From the NCBI RefSeq assembly GCF_000173075.1, contig NZ_ABVL01000010.1, positions 1 to 64,000 on the forward strand: a DNA stretch of 64,000 nt, written 5' to 3'. Origin of the DNA: Chthoniobacter flavus Ellin428. Its GTDB lineage: Bacteria > Verrucomicrobiota > Verrucomicrobiia > Chthoniobacterales > Chthoniobacteraceae. Position 1 is the stretch's first letter; every line of letters begins with the position of its first letter. The translations under genes and the position numbers were made by a program. Of this stretch, positions 9,547-18,887 are shown one piece after another. The notes beneath the pieces were generated by a model. The model searched no databases. It was not told the origin of the DNA and was given only the letters and a program-made list of their open reading frames with translations.

Positions 9547-10568
9547 ATTTTCTCCAGGACAGTCCGCTGACCTTTGCTCATCCGTGGTTGCTCTTGCTCC
9601 TGCTCGTGGTGCCGGTGGTGGCGTTGTTTGAGGGCGGCCGGGGTGCGGCGCCGGCGGTGATTTATTCCTCCTTGCTTCCCATCCGCGCCCTCGGCAAGCC
9701 ACGCCGTTCTCGCATCGGCGGGTTGTTGATGAGCCTGCTGCTGCTCGCGTTGGCGATTCTCATCGTCGCCCTGGCGCGGCCGCAATTGGGCCGCACGTTC
9801 AGTCAGGTGCAGGCGAGTGGCATCGACATCATGCTCGCGCTGGACGTTTCCGGATCGATGATTGCGGAGGATTTCACCATCGGTGGTGAACGGGCCAGCC
9901 GCGTCGACGTCGTAAAACAGGTGACGCAGAAGTTCATCGAGGCGCGCCCGAACGATCGGATTGGCATGATTGCTTTCGCTGCCCGGCCATATCTCGTGAG
10001 TCCGCTCACGCTTGACCATGGCTGGCTCATCCAGAATCTCGACCGGGTGAAGCTGGGCCTGGTCGAGGACGGCACCGCCATCGGCTCGGCGATCGCCTCG
10101 TGCACCACCCGCCTCATCGAGCGCAAGGATTCGAAGAGCCGCATCGTGGTGCTGCTCACCGACGGCGATAACAATGCCGGCAAGGTGTCGCCGCTCACGG
10201 CCGCCGAAGCCGCCTCCGCGCTGGGCGTGAAAGTCTACACCATTGGTGCGGGCACCAAGGGATTTGCGCCGATGCCCGTCGGGCGGGACGTTTTCGGTCG
10301 CAAGGTCTACCAGAACGTGAAGGTCGACGTGGATGAAGATACGCTTAAGAAGATCGCCGACATGACGAAGGCGAAATTCTATCGCGCGACCGATACCAAG
10401 TCGTTGACTCAAATTTACGAGGAGATTGACCAGTTGGAAAAAACCAAGGTCGAGATGAAGCAATTCACCCAGTACCGGGATTTGTTCCCGTGGTTTCTGG
10501 GCGCCGGTCTGGGCCTGCTCGCCTTGCAGGCCATCCTGGCGCAAACCGTGGGGAACCGCCTGCCATGA
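9543..10568 (+). CDS. batA: BatA-like von Willebrand factor A membrane protein
   Basis: The 341-aa BatA-type protein has N-terminal helices at about 12-30 and 60-78, a vWA domain, and a final C-terminal helix. The metal-ion-dependent adhesion site is intact: DVSGS at residues 101-105, with DGTAIGSA and LLTDGDNN downstream. Such proteins sit in the inner membrane with the vWA domain in the periplasm and were described for aerotolerance in Bacteroides. A strong Shine-Dalgarno (AAGGAGG) lies just upstream of the ATG. It overlaps the next gene by 4 bp. Confidence 0.9.
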   Translation: MNFLQDSPLTFAHPWLLLLLLVVPVVALFEGGRGAAPAVIYSSLLPIRALGKPRRSRIGGLLMSLLLLALAILIVALARPQLGRTFSQVQASGIDIMLALDVSGSMIAEDFTIGGERASRVDVVKQVTQKFIEARPNDRIGMIAFAARPYLVSPLTLDHGWLIQNLDRVKLGLVEDGTAIGSAIASCTTRLIERKDSKSRIVVLLTDGDNNAGKVSPLTAAEAASALGVKVYTIGAGTKGFAPMPVGRDVFGRKVYQNVKVDVDEDTLKKIADMTKAKFYRATDTKSLTQIYEEIDQLEKTKVEMKQFTQYRDLFPWFLGAGLGLLALQAILAQTVGNRLP

Positions 10569-12742
10569 GTTTCGGTCAACCACTGTGGTTTTGGGGTTTC
10601 GCGCTGTTGCCGCTCCTCATCGTGCTCTATGCGCGCAACGAAAGCCGGCGCAGCAAATTGCTGCAGCAGTTGGTGGCGACGCGTTTGCTTGATCGCCTGG
10701 CCGGGACGGTGAGCCTCAATCTTCGCCGGTTGCGCTTTACGCTCTTCCTTCTCGGCCTCGCGGCCTTGCTGGTCAGCCTGGCCGAGCCACGCTACGGCTA
10801 CACGTGGGAACAGAGCAAGCGCCAGGGGCGGGACATCCTCATCGCCATCGATTGCTCCCGCAGCATGCTGTCCACCGATCTCGCGCCGAGCCGTCTCGGC
10901 CGGGCGAAGCTCGCCACGCAGGATCTCATCTCGCAATTGACCGGTGACCGCGTGGGCCTCATTGCCTTTGCCGGCACGGCGTTCCTCCAGGCGCCGCTGA
11001 CGATTGACTACGGCGCGGTGCTGGATTCCGTCTCCGAACTCGATACCAACATCATCCCGCGCGGCGGCACCAATATCGCCGCCGCGATCACCGAAGCGGA
11101 TGCTGCCTTCGGTAAGGGCGAGAGCGACAATCGCTGCCTCATCATCTTCACCGACGGTGAGGAATTGGAATCCGACGCCGTGGCCGCGGCCGCCGCGGAA
11201 AAGGACCACATGCGCATCTTTACGGTGGGGCTCGGGTCGGCCGATGGATCGCTGATTCCGGTTCCCGGAGAGAATGGGGGCACGGAATTCGTCAAGGACG
11301 AGAACGGCCAGAATGTCAAATCCAAGCTGGATGAAGACCGGCTACGAAAAATTGCAGAATCGACCGGTGGCTTCTACGTTCACCTGCAGAGCGGGCCGGC
11401 TGAGATGAAACAAATCATCGACGACGGCCTGGGCAAAATGAAAGAAAAAGAAATCGATGCCCGTATGTCGCGCCGTCCGATCGAGCGTTACCAATGGCCG
11501 CTCTCGGCGGCGCTGGCGCTGCTGGTGACGTCTTCGCTCCTGGGCGAGCGCAAGCGATCGAGGCGGCGCGTGCTGCCTTCGCCGATTCCGGTGCGGGTGG
11601 CGGCCCTGCTGCTCCTGCTGCCGCTGCTGGCGCAGGCGAAGAACAGCGGCCTCGAGGCTTACGATCGTCGGGATTACAAGGGTGCCATCTCGGAGTTTGA
11701 TCGCCAGTTGCAGCAGCAGCGCGATTCGGCGGCGCTGAATTTCGATCTCGGCGCGGCGGCTTACAAGACGGGCGATTTCGCGAAGGCGCTGGATGCCTTT
11801 GCCAAGGCGGTGACTTCGCCGGATCCGAATCTACGCGCGGCGGCAGAGTACAATCTCGGCAACACGCTTTTCGAACAGGGCCGGGCGACGGAGGAGAAGG
11901 AGAAGCGCGTGAAGCAATGGAAGGACGCGCTGCAGCATTACGACCAGGCATTGAAAGTCACCCCGGGAAACAAGGACGCGGAATACAATCGCGACGTGGT
12001 GCGCAAGCTTCTCGGGGAGATGCAAAAGCAGCCGCCAAAATCCGAGCAGCAAAAGCAGCAGGACAAGAAGGACGAACAGAAGAAGGATCAGCAGAACCAG
12101 CAGCAACAACAGCCGCAGCAAAACAAGGGTTCGCAGAACAAGGACCAGAAGGACCAGAAGGACCAGAAGGATCAACAGCAACAGCAGCAACAGAAGTCCG
12201 GCGGTTCGCAGAAACAGGACCAAAACCAGCAACAGAATTCGCAGCAGCAGCAACAACAGCAGCAGTCCCAGAACCAGCAATCGCAGGGCTCCTCAGGGCA
12301 ACAGCAGCAGCCACAGAACCAGCAGGGGAAAGAGCAACAGGACAAGGATCAGAGCGGCAAGGGAGACCAGCAGAACCAGCAACCTCCGCAGCAGAACGGC
12401 GACAAAGGTGACGAGAAACGGGATGCGCAGTCGAATCCCTCGCAGGGTAACCAGCAATCACCGCAGCAAAACAAGGAGGGGCAGGACCAGCAGCCGCAGT
12501 CGGCGCCGGATGAACCCGCCAAGAAGCGCGAGGGCCAAATCCAGGCGCAGGGCAATCCGCAGCAGAATGGCGAAAAAGCGGATGCGCAGCAGGAGGCCGC
12601 CGCCGAGGCCCAGGCTGCACAGGAAGGCAAGATGACTCCCTCTCAGGCGAGGAGCCTGCTCGAATCCTTGAAAGGGGAGGATCAGCGCGTTCAACTTCGC
12701 AAACCCGGCAAACCGCAGGGGCGCAATTTCCGGGATTGGTAA
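10565..12742 (+). CDS. Fused BatB (vWA) and BatC (TPR) protein with Gln/Lys-rich tail
   Basis: The 725-aa protein combines what are usually two genes. Residues ~1-330 are BatB: two N-terminal helices and a vWA domain with DCSRS at 96-100 and FTDGEELES. After a membrane or signal-like segment near 345-365 comes a BatC-like region of TPR repeats (LNFDLGAAAYKTGDFAKAL, AAEYNLGNTLFEQGR). The last ~220 residues are extremely rich in Gln, Lys, Asp, Asn and Pro, ending in a helical piece (MTPSQARSLLESLKGED) that BatC proteins commonly have. The vWA metal site is intact. The start is the ATGA overlap with batA at 10565. Confidence 0.88.
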   Translation: MSFGQPLWFWGFALLPLLIVLYARNESRRSKLLQQLVATRLLDRLAGTVSLNLRRLRFTLFLLGLAALLVSLAEPRYGYTWEQSKRQGRDILIAIDCSRSMLSTDLAPSRLGRAKLATQDLISQLTGDRVGLIAFAGTAFLQAPLTIDYGAVLDSVSELDTNIIPRGGTNIAAAITEADAAFGKGESDNRCLIIFTDGEELESDAVAAAAAEKDHMRIFTVGLGSADGSLIPVPGENGGTEFVKDENGQNVKSKLDEDRLRKIAESTGGFYVHLQSGPAEMKQIIDDGLGKMKEKEIDARMSRRPIERYQWPLSAALALLVTSSLLGERKRSRRRVLPSPIPVRVAALLLLLPLLAQAKNSGLEAYDRRDYKGAISEFDRQLQQQRDSAALNFDLGAAAYKTGDFAKALDAFAKAVTSPDPNLRAAAEYNLGNTLFEQGRATEEKEKRVKQWKDALQHYDQALKVTPGNKDAEYNRDVVRKLLGEMQKQPPKSEQQKQQDKKDEQKKDQQNQQQQQPQQNKGSQNKDQKDQKDQKDQQQQQQQKSGGSQKQDQNQQQNSQQQQQQQQSQNQQSQGSSGQQQQPQNQQGKEQQDKDQSGKGDQQNQQPPQQNGDKGDEKRDAQSNPSQGNQQSPQQNKEGQDQQPQSAPDEPAKKREGQIQAQGNPQQNGEKADAQQEAAAEAQAAQEGKMTPSQARSLLESLKGEDQRVQLRKPGKPQGRNFRDW

Positions 12743-12747
12743 ACCGC

Positions 12748-14571
12748 ATGTCACTCTCTCGTCTCCATTTCCTTCCTCATCATCTGCGTGGCCTCGCTAC
12801 GCTGTTCCTGCTTTTGCTTGTGGCCACGGTGGCTCACGCGGCGGAGGTCTCTGTGCGCGCGCATTTGAATCGGAGCATTTCGGTCGTCGGGGATCCGGTG
12901 ATTTTTCAACTCAAGATCAGCGGGTCGCACCACGTTCCCGACGCGCCTGATATTTCGCCGGTCGACGGCCTGGATATCCAATATGGCGGGGCCAGCGAGC
13001 AGTCGGTCATCCGCATTGACAATGGCAACTTTGTCACCGAGCACACGAAGACCTACTCGTATCAAATCACGCCGCAGAAGAATGGTAAGTTCACCATTCC
13101 GGCGATAACGATCCAGGTGGATGGGAAAGACTACACCACGCAGCCAGCCGCTCTGACCGTGCAGCCGAGCAGCGCGACGGATGAGGACAACCAGAAGCGG
13201 GCCTTTGCCGAGTTCGTGATGCCGAAGAAGACGCTCTATCTCGGGGAGTCGATCCCCGTGGAGTTTCGTCTGTATGTCGATTCCCGGATTCGCTGGCAGT
13301 TGGAGGAAATGCCGGAGATCGGCGGTGAAGGCTGGACCAAGCAGAAGGTGCCCGAACCGCGCAGCGACCAGGTAGAGCGGAACGGCCGTGATTACGATTA
13401 TGTGGTTTTCAAAACGCTGGTGACGCCGATTCGCGCCGGCAAGCTCACCCTCGGGCCGGGCAACATTCAGTTTCACGCCCGCATTCCGCGCGCGGAACGC
13501 AGCAGCAGTCCGCTCGATCCTTTCGGCAGTATTTTCAACGATCCGTTTTTCTCCGCCCTACAGGAGGTGAAGGTGAAAGCGCCGGAGGTGGAATTTACGG
13601 TCAAGTCGCTGCCGCAGGCCGGCAAGCCGGCAGACTTTTCGGGCGCGGTGGGGAACTTCACATTTAGCGCCGAGGGAAGTCCGAAGCAGGTCAAGATCGG
13701 TGATCCGGTTACGATGAAATTGCGCGTGTCGGGTAAGGGGAGCTTCGATCGCGTGACCGCGCCGGAGATCAATGATCCCACGGGTTGGCGAACGTATCCG
13801 CCCTCGAACACCTTCCAGGCGGACGACCCGATCAGCTTTACCGGCACGAAGACTTTCGAAATGCAGGTCATCCCGGAAGCGAAGAAGACGGCGATGCCGG
13901 AGTTTCATTTTTCGTACTTCGATCCGGGGGCGGAGAAATACGTTACGCTGAATTCGGAGCCCGCGTCGCTGGTGGTCGAAGGAGACGCATTGCCCGCGCC
14001 GAAGCCGGTGGCGTCCGCGGCGGATAACAACGCGCCGCCCGCGCCGAAAAAGCCGGCGGCAGCGCCGCGTCCCGACGACATCCTCGGTTTGCGTTATGAC
14101 TCGGAAGAGCCGCAGCGTTTCGCGCCGCTCTACGAGCGCCGTGAGTTTTGGTATGTGCAGGGCGCCCTCGGCGCCATCTTGCTTGGCTTGATCGCTTTCA
14201 AGTTGCGCCGGCCGCCCGATTTGGCGGTGCGCCAAAGGGCGGCGTTGCAGCAGGAAAAAGAGGCCGTGTGGCGCCGCTTGCGGGGCTCCGATCTCGGCTA
14301 TGTGGATTTCTTCGATGCCGCCGCGCGCTTCGCGCAATTGGAAACGGCCCTCAAGACGAACCGCCCCGTCGCGGGCATCGATGCCTCGGTGGTCCGCTCT
14401 GCGGCGGAGCTCGACGAGCAGGCCGCGGGAACAATCGAGGAGATTTTCAGCGCTCGCGCCGAAGTGCATTACGCGGGTGGCGGTGGTGGCGGCGGGCCGG
14501 TTTCCGCCGCTGAACGCGAACGCGTGATGGGCGCATTGAAACAACTGGAGAAGGGCCATGCAAAAAGCTGA
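12748..14571 (+). CDS. batD: BatD-like oxygen-tolerance membrane protein
   Basis: The 607-aa BatD-family protein starts with a signal peptide (hydrophobic core ending VAHAAEVSV). Long beta-rich extracytoplasmic domains follow, with family landmarks such as FTIPAITIQVDGKDY and YLGESIPVEFRLYVD, then a membrane helix near residue 475 (FWYVQGALGAILLGLIAF). A short cytoplasmic tail contains a Gly run. I prefer ATG at 12748 over the upstream in-frame TTG because the signal peptide then has normal length. It follows batBC by 5 bp and overlaps batE by 14 bp. Confidence 0.88.
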   Translation: MSLSRLHFLPHHLRGLATLFLLLLVATVAHAAEVSVRAHLNRSISVVGDPVIFQLKISGSHHVPDAPDISPVDGLDIQYGGASEQSVIRIDNGNFVTEHTKTYSYQITPQKNGKFTIPAITIQVDGKDYTTQPAALTVQPSSATDEDNQKRAFAEFVMPKKTLYLGESIPVEFRLYVDSRIRWQLEEMPEIGGEGWTKQKVPEPRSDQVERNGRDYDYVVFKTLVTPIRAGKLTLGPGNIQFHARIPRAERSSSPLDPFGSIFNDPFFSALQEVKVKAPEVEFTVKSLPQAGKPADFSGAVGNFTFSAEGSPKQVKIGDPVTMKLRVSGKGSFDRVTAPEINDPTGWRTYPPSNTFQADDPISFTGTKTFEMQVIPEAKKTAMPEFHFSYFDPGAEKYVTLNSEPASLVVEGDALPAPKPVASAADNNAPPAPKKPAAAPRPDDILGLRYDSEEPQRFAPLYERREFWYVQGALGAILLGLIAFKLRRPPDLAVRQRAALQQEKEAVWRRLRGSDLGYVDFFDAAARFAQLETALKTNRPVAGIDASVVRSAAELDEQAAGTIEEIFSARAEVHYAGGGGGGGPVSAAERERVMGALKQLEKGHAKS

Positions 14572-15337
14572 ACGACACCCATCTTTGCCATGCTGGAAAT
14601 TCCCGCGCTGGCTCGCCGCGCTGGCGGTGCTCTTGCTCGCGCTGCTCCCGATCCGCGGTTGGGCCAGCGATTTCGATACGGCTAATCAAGCCTACGACCA
14701 GGGCAAATTTGCCGACGCGAAGGCTGGCTATGAAAAGGTGATCGAGAGTGGCGCGGGGAGCGCGAATGTTTACTACAATCTGGGGAACACGGAATTCCGG
14801 TTGGACGACGCAGGGCACGCGATCTTGAGCTACGAGCGCGCGCTGGCGTTGACCCCGCGCCATCCCGAGGCGCTGGCGAATCTCCGACTGCTGCGCGAGA
14901 AAAATGGCTCGAGACTGTTGCCGGTCTCGTGGAATAGCCGGCTGGCTCATTTGCTGACGACGAACATCTGGACGGTGCTCGTTGCGGTCTCCGGTTGGAT
15001 TGTGTTGTTCGGTTTGGTGATCATTTTCACGAGCCGCCAGGCGGATCATTTTGGATTGTGGCTGCTGACCCTGCTGAGCGTTGTCGTCTGTGCGGTGGCG
15101 AGCGTTTCCTTGTGGAGTATGACCAGGGATCAAGCGTTGGCGGTGATCACGGCGAAGGAAACGGAGGCCCGGTTGGCGCCGGCGGAGAGCGCAGGCGTGG
15201 CGGAGGCCTTGCCCGCTGGCAGCCAGGTGCGGGTGCTCAGCGAGCGCGGCGAATGGATTTATTGCGAATTGCCGGGTCTTGGCCGGGGTTGGGTTCCGGA
15301 AGGCGCTCTGCAGCATGTGCGACCGGTGAAGTCATGA
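14558..15337 (+). CDS. batE: BatE-like TPR and SH3-domain membrane protein
   Basis: The 259-aa protein has a signal or anchor helix at ~20-36, TPR repeats (YDQGKFADAKAGYEKVIESG, YYNLGNTEFRLDDAGHAIL), two membrane helices (about 133-155 and 165-187) and a C-terminal bacterial SH3-like domain ending GRGWVPEGALQHV. This is the layout of BatE in aerotolerance operons. It overlaps batD at its start and the DUF3108 gene at its end, so it is inside the same transcript. Confidence 0.85.
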   Translation: MQKAERHPSLPCWKFPRWLAALAVLLLALLPIRGWASDFDTANQAYDQGKFADAKAGYEKVIESGAGSANVYYNLGNTEFRLDDAGHAILSYERALALTPRHPEALANLRLLREKNGSRLLPVSWNSRLAHLLTTNIWTVLVAVSGWIVLFGLVIIFTSRQADHFGLWLLTLLSVVVCAVASVSLWSMTRDQALAVITAKETEARLAPAESAGVAEALPAGSQVRVLSERGEWIYCELPGLGRGWVPEGALQHVRPVKS

Positions 15338-16122
15338 TCCGCTGGTTGCTTCCACTGCTTTGTTTGCTGCTGGTGGTGCCGGCCCGCGCGAGTGACTGGC
15401 GTGACACGCTCACGTCGCCACAGCCGGGAAAATTTGCGCCGTTCCGGCCCCAGAAAGCGGTTTACCGGTTTGGCTGGGGAGCGATCACTGCGGCCCAGGC
15501 GACCTTCGACTTTTCGAAAGCGCACGGAGAGTATCAGTTGGACATGAACACGCAGACCACCGGGTTCGTGCGGACCTTGTGGAAGATGGATTCGCAACAC
15601 ATAGCGACCTGCAACGCCACGACCCTGCGGCCGATCCGGCTGCAGCAGACCGAGGTCTATAAATCGGAAACGCAGACGACGAAGACGGAGTTTTCGCCTG
15701 AGGGCGCGCGCCGCACCACGCAAGTGACGCCCTCGAAAGAGCCGCCGGACAAGGAACACAAATTCAAGTGTCCCAATGTTTTTGACCTCCTGAGCGCGCT
15801 GCTGTTTGTGCGCAGCCAACCACTGCAGCAGGGCGACAAATATCGCATGGTGGTTTTCCCGTCGAAGGCGGGATATCTGGCGGATATCGAGGTGCTCGGC
15901 CGCGAGAAGCTGAAAGTACCCGCCGGGAATTACAATGCAATCAAGTGCCAGTTGCGCCTTCAAGGGATCACCAAGCACATGGAGCTGGAGCCGCACCGGA
16001 AATTCAAACGCGCCTTCGCTTGGGTGTCGGACGATCGCGACCGCGTCCTGCTGAAGATCGAGGCGGAGATTTTCGTCGGCAGCGTGTGGACGGAATTGCA
16101 GTCGGTGGAGTTTACGCCATAA
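15334..16122 (+). CDS. DUF3108 domain secreted protein
   Basis: The 262-aa protein has a clear signal peptide (MIRWLLPLLCLLLVVPARA) followed by a beta-rich DUF3108 domain: LRPIRLQQTEVYKSE, FDLLSALLFVRSQPL and the terminal WVSDDRDRVLLKIEAE. DUF3108 proteins are periplasmic or outer-membrane-associated with no settled function. The ATG at 15334 overlaps the batE stop (ATGA), so it is the last gene of the Bat operon. Its membership in this operon is what I see; a role in the same process is inferred. Confidence 0.8.
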   Translation: MIRWLLPLLCLLLVVPARASDWRDTLTSPQPGKFAPFRPQKAVYRFGWGAITAAQATFDFSKAHGEYQLDMNTQTTGFVRTLWKMDSQHIATCNATTLRPIRLQQTEVYKSETQTTKTEFSPEGARRTTQVTPSKEPPDKEHKFKCPNVFDLLSALLFVRSQPLQQGDKYRMVVFPSKAGYLADIEVLGREKLKVPAGNYNAIKCQLRLQGITKHMELEPHRKFKRAFAWVSDDRDRVLLKIEAEIFVGSVWTELQSVEFTP

Positions 16123-16224
16123 GCGGCCACCGACCGGAAAAGAGGGGCGGCGGTATCTCGCTGCCGCTGATGGGTTGATTTACGAAAAGCGGCAGGATGC
16201 CGCATCCACTGTTCGCAGACCGCT

Positions 16225-17082
16225 TTACCGCCGGTCCACCCAAACGCCGCGGAAGACGTGGTTGGGGATGTGCAATTCAAAGCCGAAGCGGACGCCGCTG
16301 TCCCGGTTGTCCCGCGGGAGCAGGCGCAAATCATTGAGCGTGTCCATGTCAAGACGTCCGGTGAGCGTCAAGCGCTCGGAGCGTTGGTAACCGAGCAGCG
16401 CTTCCTCCGTGGCCGGGCCGGGCAGGCCGTCGATGACGTCGCGATAATAGCCGCGTTCGGCGAGCACTCCCTGGGCCCGGCGCAGGGTGTCGCGTTGCAC
16501 GGTGACCGGCGCATTGGCGAAGGGTGTGCCGGCGAAGAGCACGGGAAAATCGGCACTCGGGGCATCGAGAGGCGCCGGCGGAGCCACGACCGCGGGACTA
16601 CGCGGAGGCGGCGGAGGAGCCGAAGGCTGCGGACCCGGGTCACTATAATCCGCTGCGGTGCGGTCCCGGTTCCGCACCTTGTTTTCTTCGCGCTGCAGAA
16701 AGTCCTTGTCGCTTTGTTCCACCGACGGGTCGCGTCGAAGATCCGTCGGCGGCTGGGCCTTGGTCGTATTGGCTGGCTTGGGCGGCGCCACGTCTTCCAT
16801 GTTGGGCGGGGGCGGCGCGGATTTCTTTGGCTTGTTGTTGGCCGCGACCATGCCCAGAGCGGCAAGCGTTTCGTGGTTTAGGGCGCCCGTCACCTCCAGG
16901 CCATTCCGGATCTGGTAACGGCGGATGGCAAAGGCCCACTCGGCGCTGCTCTGGCCATTCGCCTCGCCGTAGTAAAAGCCCAGGCTCTTCAGTTCCGTCT
17001 GGGCATTGCGCACCTGGTCATCTGCCGAGGCGGAAACGACAAGAGCCAGAGTGGCCAGGACGCAAACAAGCTTCGTTTTCAT
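16225..17082 (-). CDS. Secreted protein with two peptidoglycan-binding domains
   Basis: The 285-aa product begins with a signal peptide (hydrophobic core ending SASADD). A first PG_binding_1-like domain spans ~20-70 (QTELKSLGFYYGEANG, GALNHETLAALG). A Pro/Ala-rich linker with many charged residues follows, then a second such domain near 215-260 (QGVLAERGYYRDVIDGLPG, GRLDMDTLNDL). Such proteins bind peptidoglycan without being enzymes; no catalytic domain is visible. The start MKTKLVC at 17082 is chosen because it gives a normal signal peptide. It sits downstream of the amidase gene on the same strand, separated by the TTAATCC hairpin. Confidence 0.8.
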   Translation of the reverse strand: MKTKLVCVLATLALVVSASADDQVRNAQTELKSLGFYYGEANGQSSAEWAFAIRRYQIRNGLEVTGALNHETLAALGMVAANNKPKKSAPPPPNMEDVAPPKPANTTKAQPPTDLRRDPSVEQSDKDFLQREENKVRNRDRTAADYSDPGPQPSAPPPPPRSPAVVAPPAPLDAPSADFPVLFAGTPFANAPVTVQRDTLRRAQGVLAERGYYRDVIDGLPGPATEEALLGYQRSERLTLTGRLDMDTLNDLRLLPRDNRDSGVRFGFELHIPNHVFRGVWVDRR

Positions 17083-17182
17083 GAATGGTGGCAATTTGGA
17101 CGGAGGGCGCACCGGCTTATTCAAAGCGGAATTCGAAAGGTTGCAACTGCCGGTTGGGGGGCTTCGCCCGGAATCATAATCG

Positions 17183-17260
17183 TTAATCCTTAATCCTTAA
17201 TCCCCCTGCCGCGCGGGAGGATTAACGATTAAGGATTAAAAATTGAGGATTAAGGATTAT
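17183..17260. repeat. TTAATCC heptamer inverted pair
   Basis: Three TTAATCC units (17183-17203) are followed, after a short GC-rich loop containing CCGCGCGG, by six units of the complement GGATTAA or close variants (17219-17260). The transcript could form a long stem. It lies in the 190-bp gap between the amidase and the peptidoglycan-binding gene, 12 bp past the amidase stop. Confidence 0.85.
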
Positions 17261-17272
17261 GAGGACCTTCGG

Positions 17273-18034
17273 CTACAACCCGGCCCTGGCCAGTTTGCTC
17301 GGGGTCTGGATGGGCTGCGGACGGGTCTTCTGGTAGCTCATGATCCCCTCGGCGATGGCGCTGGCCAATCGCTGGCGGTATTCGCCGTTCGAGATCAGGG
17401 CTGCCTCCAGGGGATTATTGATGAATCCGCCCTCGACGAGGACGGCCGGACAGCGGGTGTGCCGCACGACATACAGTTCGCGGCTCTTGATGCCCCGGTT
17501 CACCGCATCGGTGCGCAAGACAAGCGCCGCCTGGATGAAGCCGGCCAGCGTCTCGCCGTTGTCCAGCGGAGGGGCATCCGGCTTGTTGAAAAAGCCGACC
17601 CACGTCCAGGAGCCATCGGGCGGCACCTTGGCCGGGGCGTAAAAGGTTTCCACGCCCGTCGAGACACGGTCCTTGGCATGATTGAAGTGGATGCTCACGA
17701 AGACGGCGTTATCCAGCCGATTGGCGATCGCCGCGCGCTCTTCCAAGGGGATGAAAGTGTCGTCGCGGCGAGTCAGCACCACCGGGAAATTGAACGGCTT
17801 GAGGATCTTCTCGACCCGGAGGGCGACATCGAGGCTGAGCGTTTTTTCCACCAAACCGTTGCCGCTGGCACCCTCGTCCTTGCCGCCATGACCGGGGTCG
17901 ATCACCACAGTGGGAAAGGAATTGAGCGCCGATTCGATTTTCGCTTCCGTGGATGGCCCTTCATCCGGAGCGACGATAAAGGTCAGACAACCCGCAAGAA
18001 CGACGAGGCCCACACATGGCATGGCGTTCTTCAT
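17273..18034 (-). CDS. N-acetylmuramoyl-L-alanine amidase (Amidase_3), probable lipoprotein
   Basis: The 253-aa enzyme would cleave the amide bond between N-acetylmuramic acid and L-alanine of peptidoglycan, acting outside the inner membrane. Zinc-binding and catalytic elements are all present: VIDPGHGGKDEGA with the first His, the Glu in LVEKTLSLD, SIHFNHA with the second His, and VLVEGGFINN with the catalytic Glu. The start at 18034 gives a signal sequence with lipobox LAGC. A longer frame to 18097 exists but would put a charged extension before it. The gene lies 70 bp downstream of prcA on the same strand, so it may be cotranscribed with the proteasome genes. Confidence 0.88.
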   Translation of the reverse strand: MKNAMPCVGLVVLAGCLTFIVAPDEGPSTEAKIESALNSFPTVVIDPGHGGKDEGASGNGLVEKTLSLDVALRVEKILKPFNFPVVLTRRDDTFIPLEERAAIANRLDNAVFVSIHFNHAKDRVSTGVETFYAPAKVPPDGSWTWVGFFNKPDAPPLDNGETLAGFIQAALVLRTDAVNRGIKSRELYVVRHTRCPAVLVEGGFINNPLEAALISNGEYRQRLASAIAEGIMSYQKTRPQPIQTPSKLARAGL

Positions 18035-18104
18035 ACGGAAACCCTTGCACAAAACTGCCGCGAAGCCAAACACGCTTTTGGAAAGGGGCGTCTTCACAAA
18101 GAGC

Positions 18105-18887
18105 TTATCGCTTTTCGAGTTGGGGGCGGATTTCTGTATCGCGCAGGGAGCGCCAGGTCACAGTCTGGGCGCCGGTATCGGTCAGGATTGCAGCTTCGAT
18201 GGAAGAGGCGGCCAGTTGCTCCTCACGGGCCTTGGCGATGGCCTCGGCGGAAGGCAATTCATCGGACGGTTCCTCGGACTGCGTCAGGTGGCCCACGGTC
18301 CAGGCGTCGAGGGCGATTTCGAGGGCCTTTTCCAAGGTCGAGGCAGGCAGGCTTTGCTCGCGCAAAAACCGCTCCATTTTGGCCGTGGACGCGGCCGTCC
18401 CGGAGATGACCCCGAACTCCTCGGGCGCCCGGCCGAAAGCGCCGCCACTGGTGAAGATCGCTCCGTCATAGTCGAGGCGCAGGAAGGTATTCGACGCGCC
18501 ACCGCGGCCAAGTTCGGCGAAAAGCATGCGGGCGAGATAGGGCGCGCCGTAGACCTGCTCGAAGGCCGTCTTCAGCGCGGGTGAGAGCGAGTAATTGGCC
18601 AGGCGGCGCAGCGACACATCGTGCGCCGAGCGGGCGAAACCTTCCGCGCTGGTGATCTCGATGGCGGTCATGCGCAGCCGCTCGATGTCGCCCGGATGCC
18701 CGATCGTCCCGAGCCCGATGCGATCATAAATCTCGAACAGCTTCTGCCGCTCGCGCCCGAGCGTGAAAAGCAGAATGCCCTCCTTGTAACTCAACCCCGC
18801 GATGGGGCTGCCGCCGGAGAGTTGGTGCTCGATGTATTCACGCCGATTGGCGATGGCTTCGACCCAGCGATACGGTTCCTCGATCAT
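18105..18887 (-). CDS. prcA: Proteasome alpha subunit (20S, bacterial)
   Basis: The 260-aa protein fits the alpha ring subunit of the bacterial 20S proteasome. It begins MIEEPYRWVEAIANRREYI, the helix-forming N-terminus that gates the pore and matches alpha rather than beta subunits. It lacks a beta-type propeptide and Thr1. The Ntn-fold core includes GLSYKEGILLFT, the family position of the K-G-V-L motif, and DRIGLGTIGHPGDIERLR, like the alpha motif RIAFAAVGKYNEFE. The ATG at 18887 overlaps the stop of the 59-aa gene by 4 bp (ATGA); an upstream in-frame extension is not supported by family comparison. It is less conserved than the beta subunit, so assignment also relies on the operon. Confidence 0.85.
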   Translation of the reverse strand: MIEEPYRWVEAIANRREYIEHQLSGGSPIAGLSYKEGILLFTLGRERQKLFEIYDRIGLGTIGHPGDIERLRMTAIEITSAEGFARSAHDVSLRRLANYSLSPALKTAFEQVYGAPYLARMLFAELGRGGASNTFLRLDYDGAIFTSGGAFGRAPEEFGVISGTAASTAKMERFLREQSLPASTLEKALEIALDAWTVGHLTQSEEPSDELPSAEAIAKAREEQLAASSIEAAILTDTGAQTVTWRSLRDTEIRPQLEKR

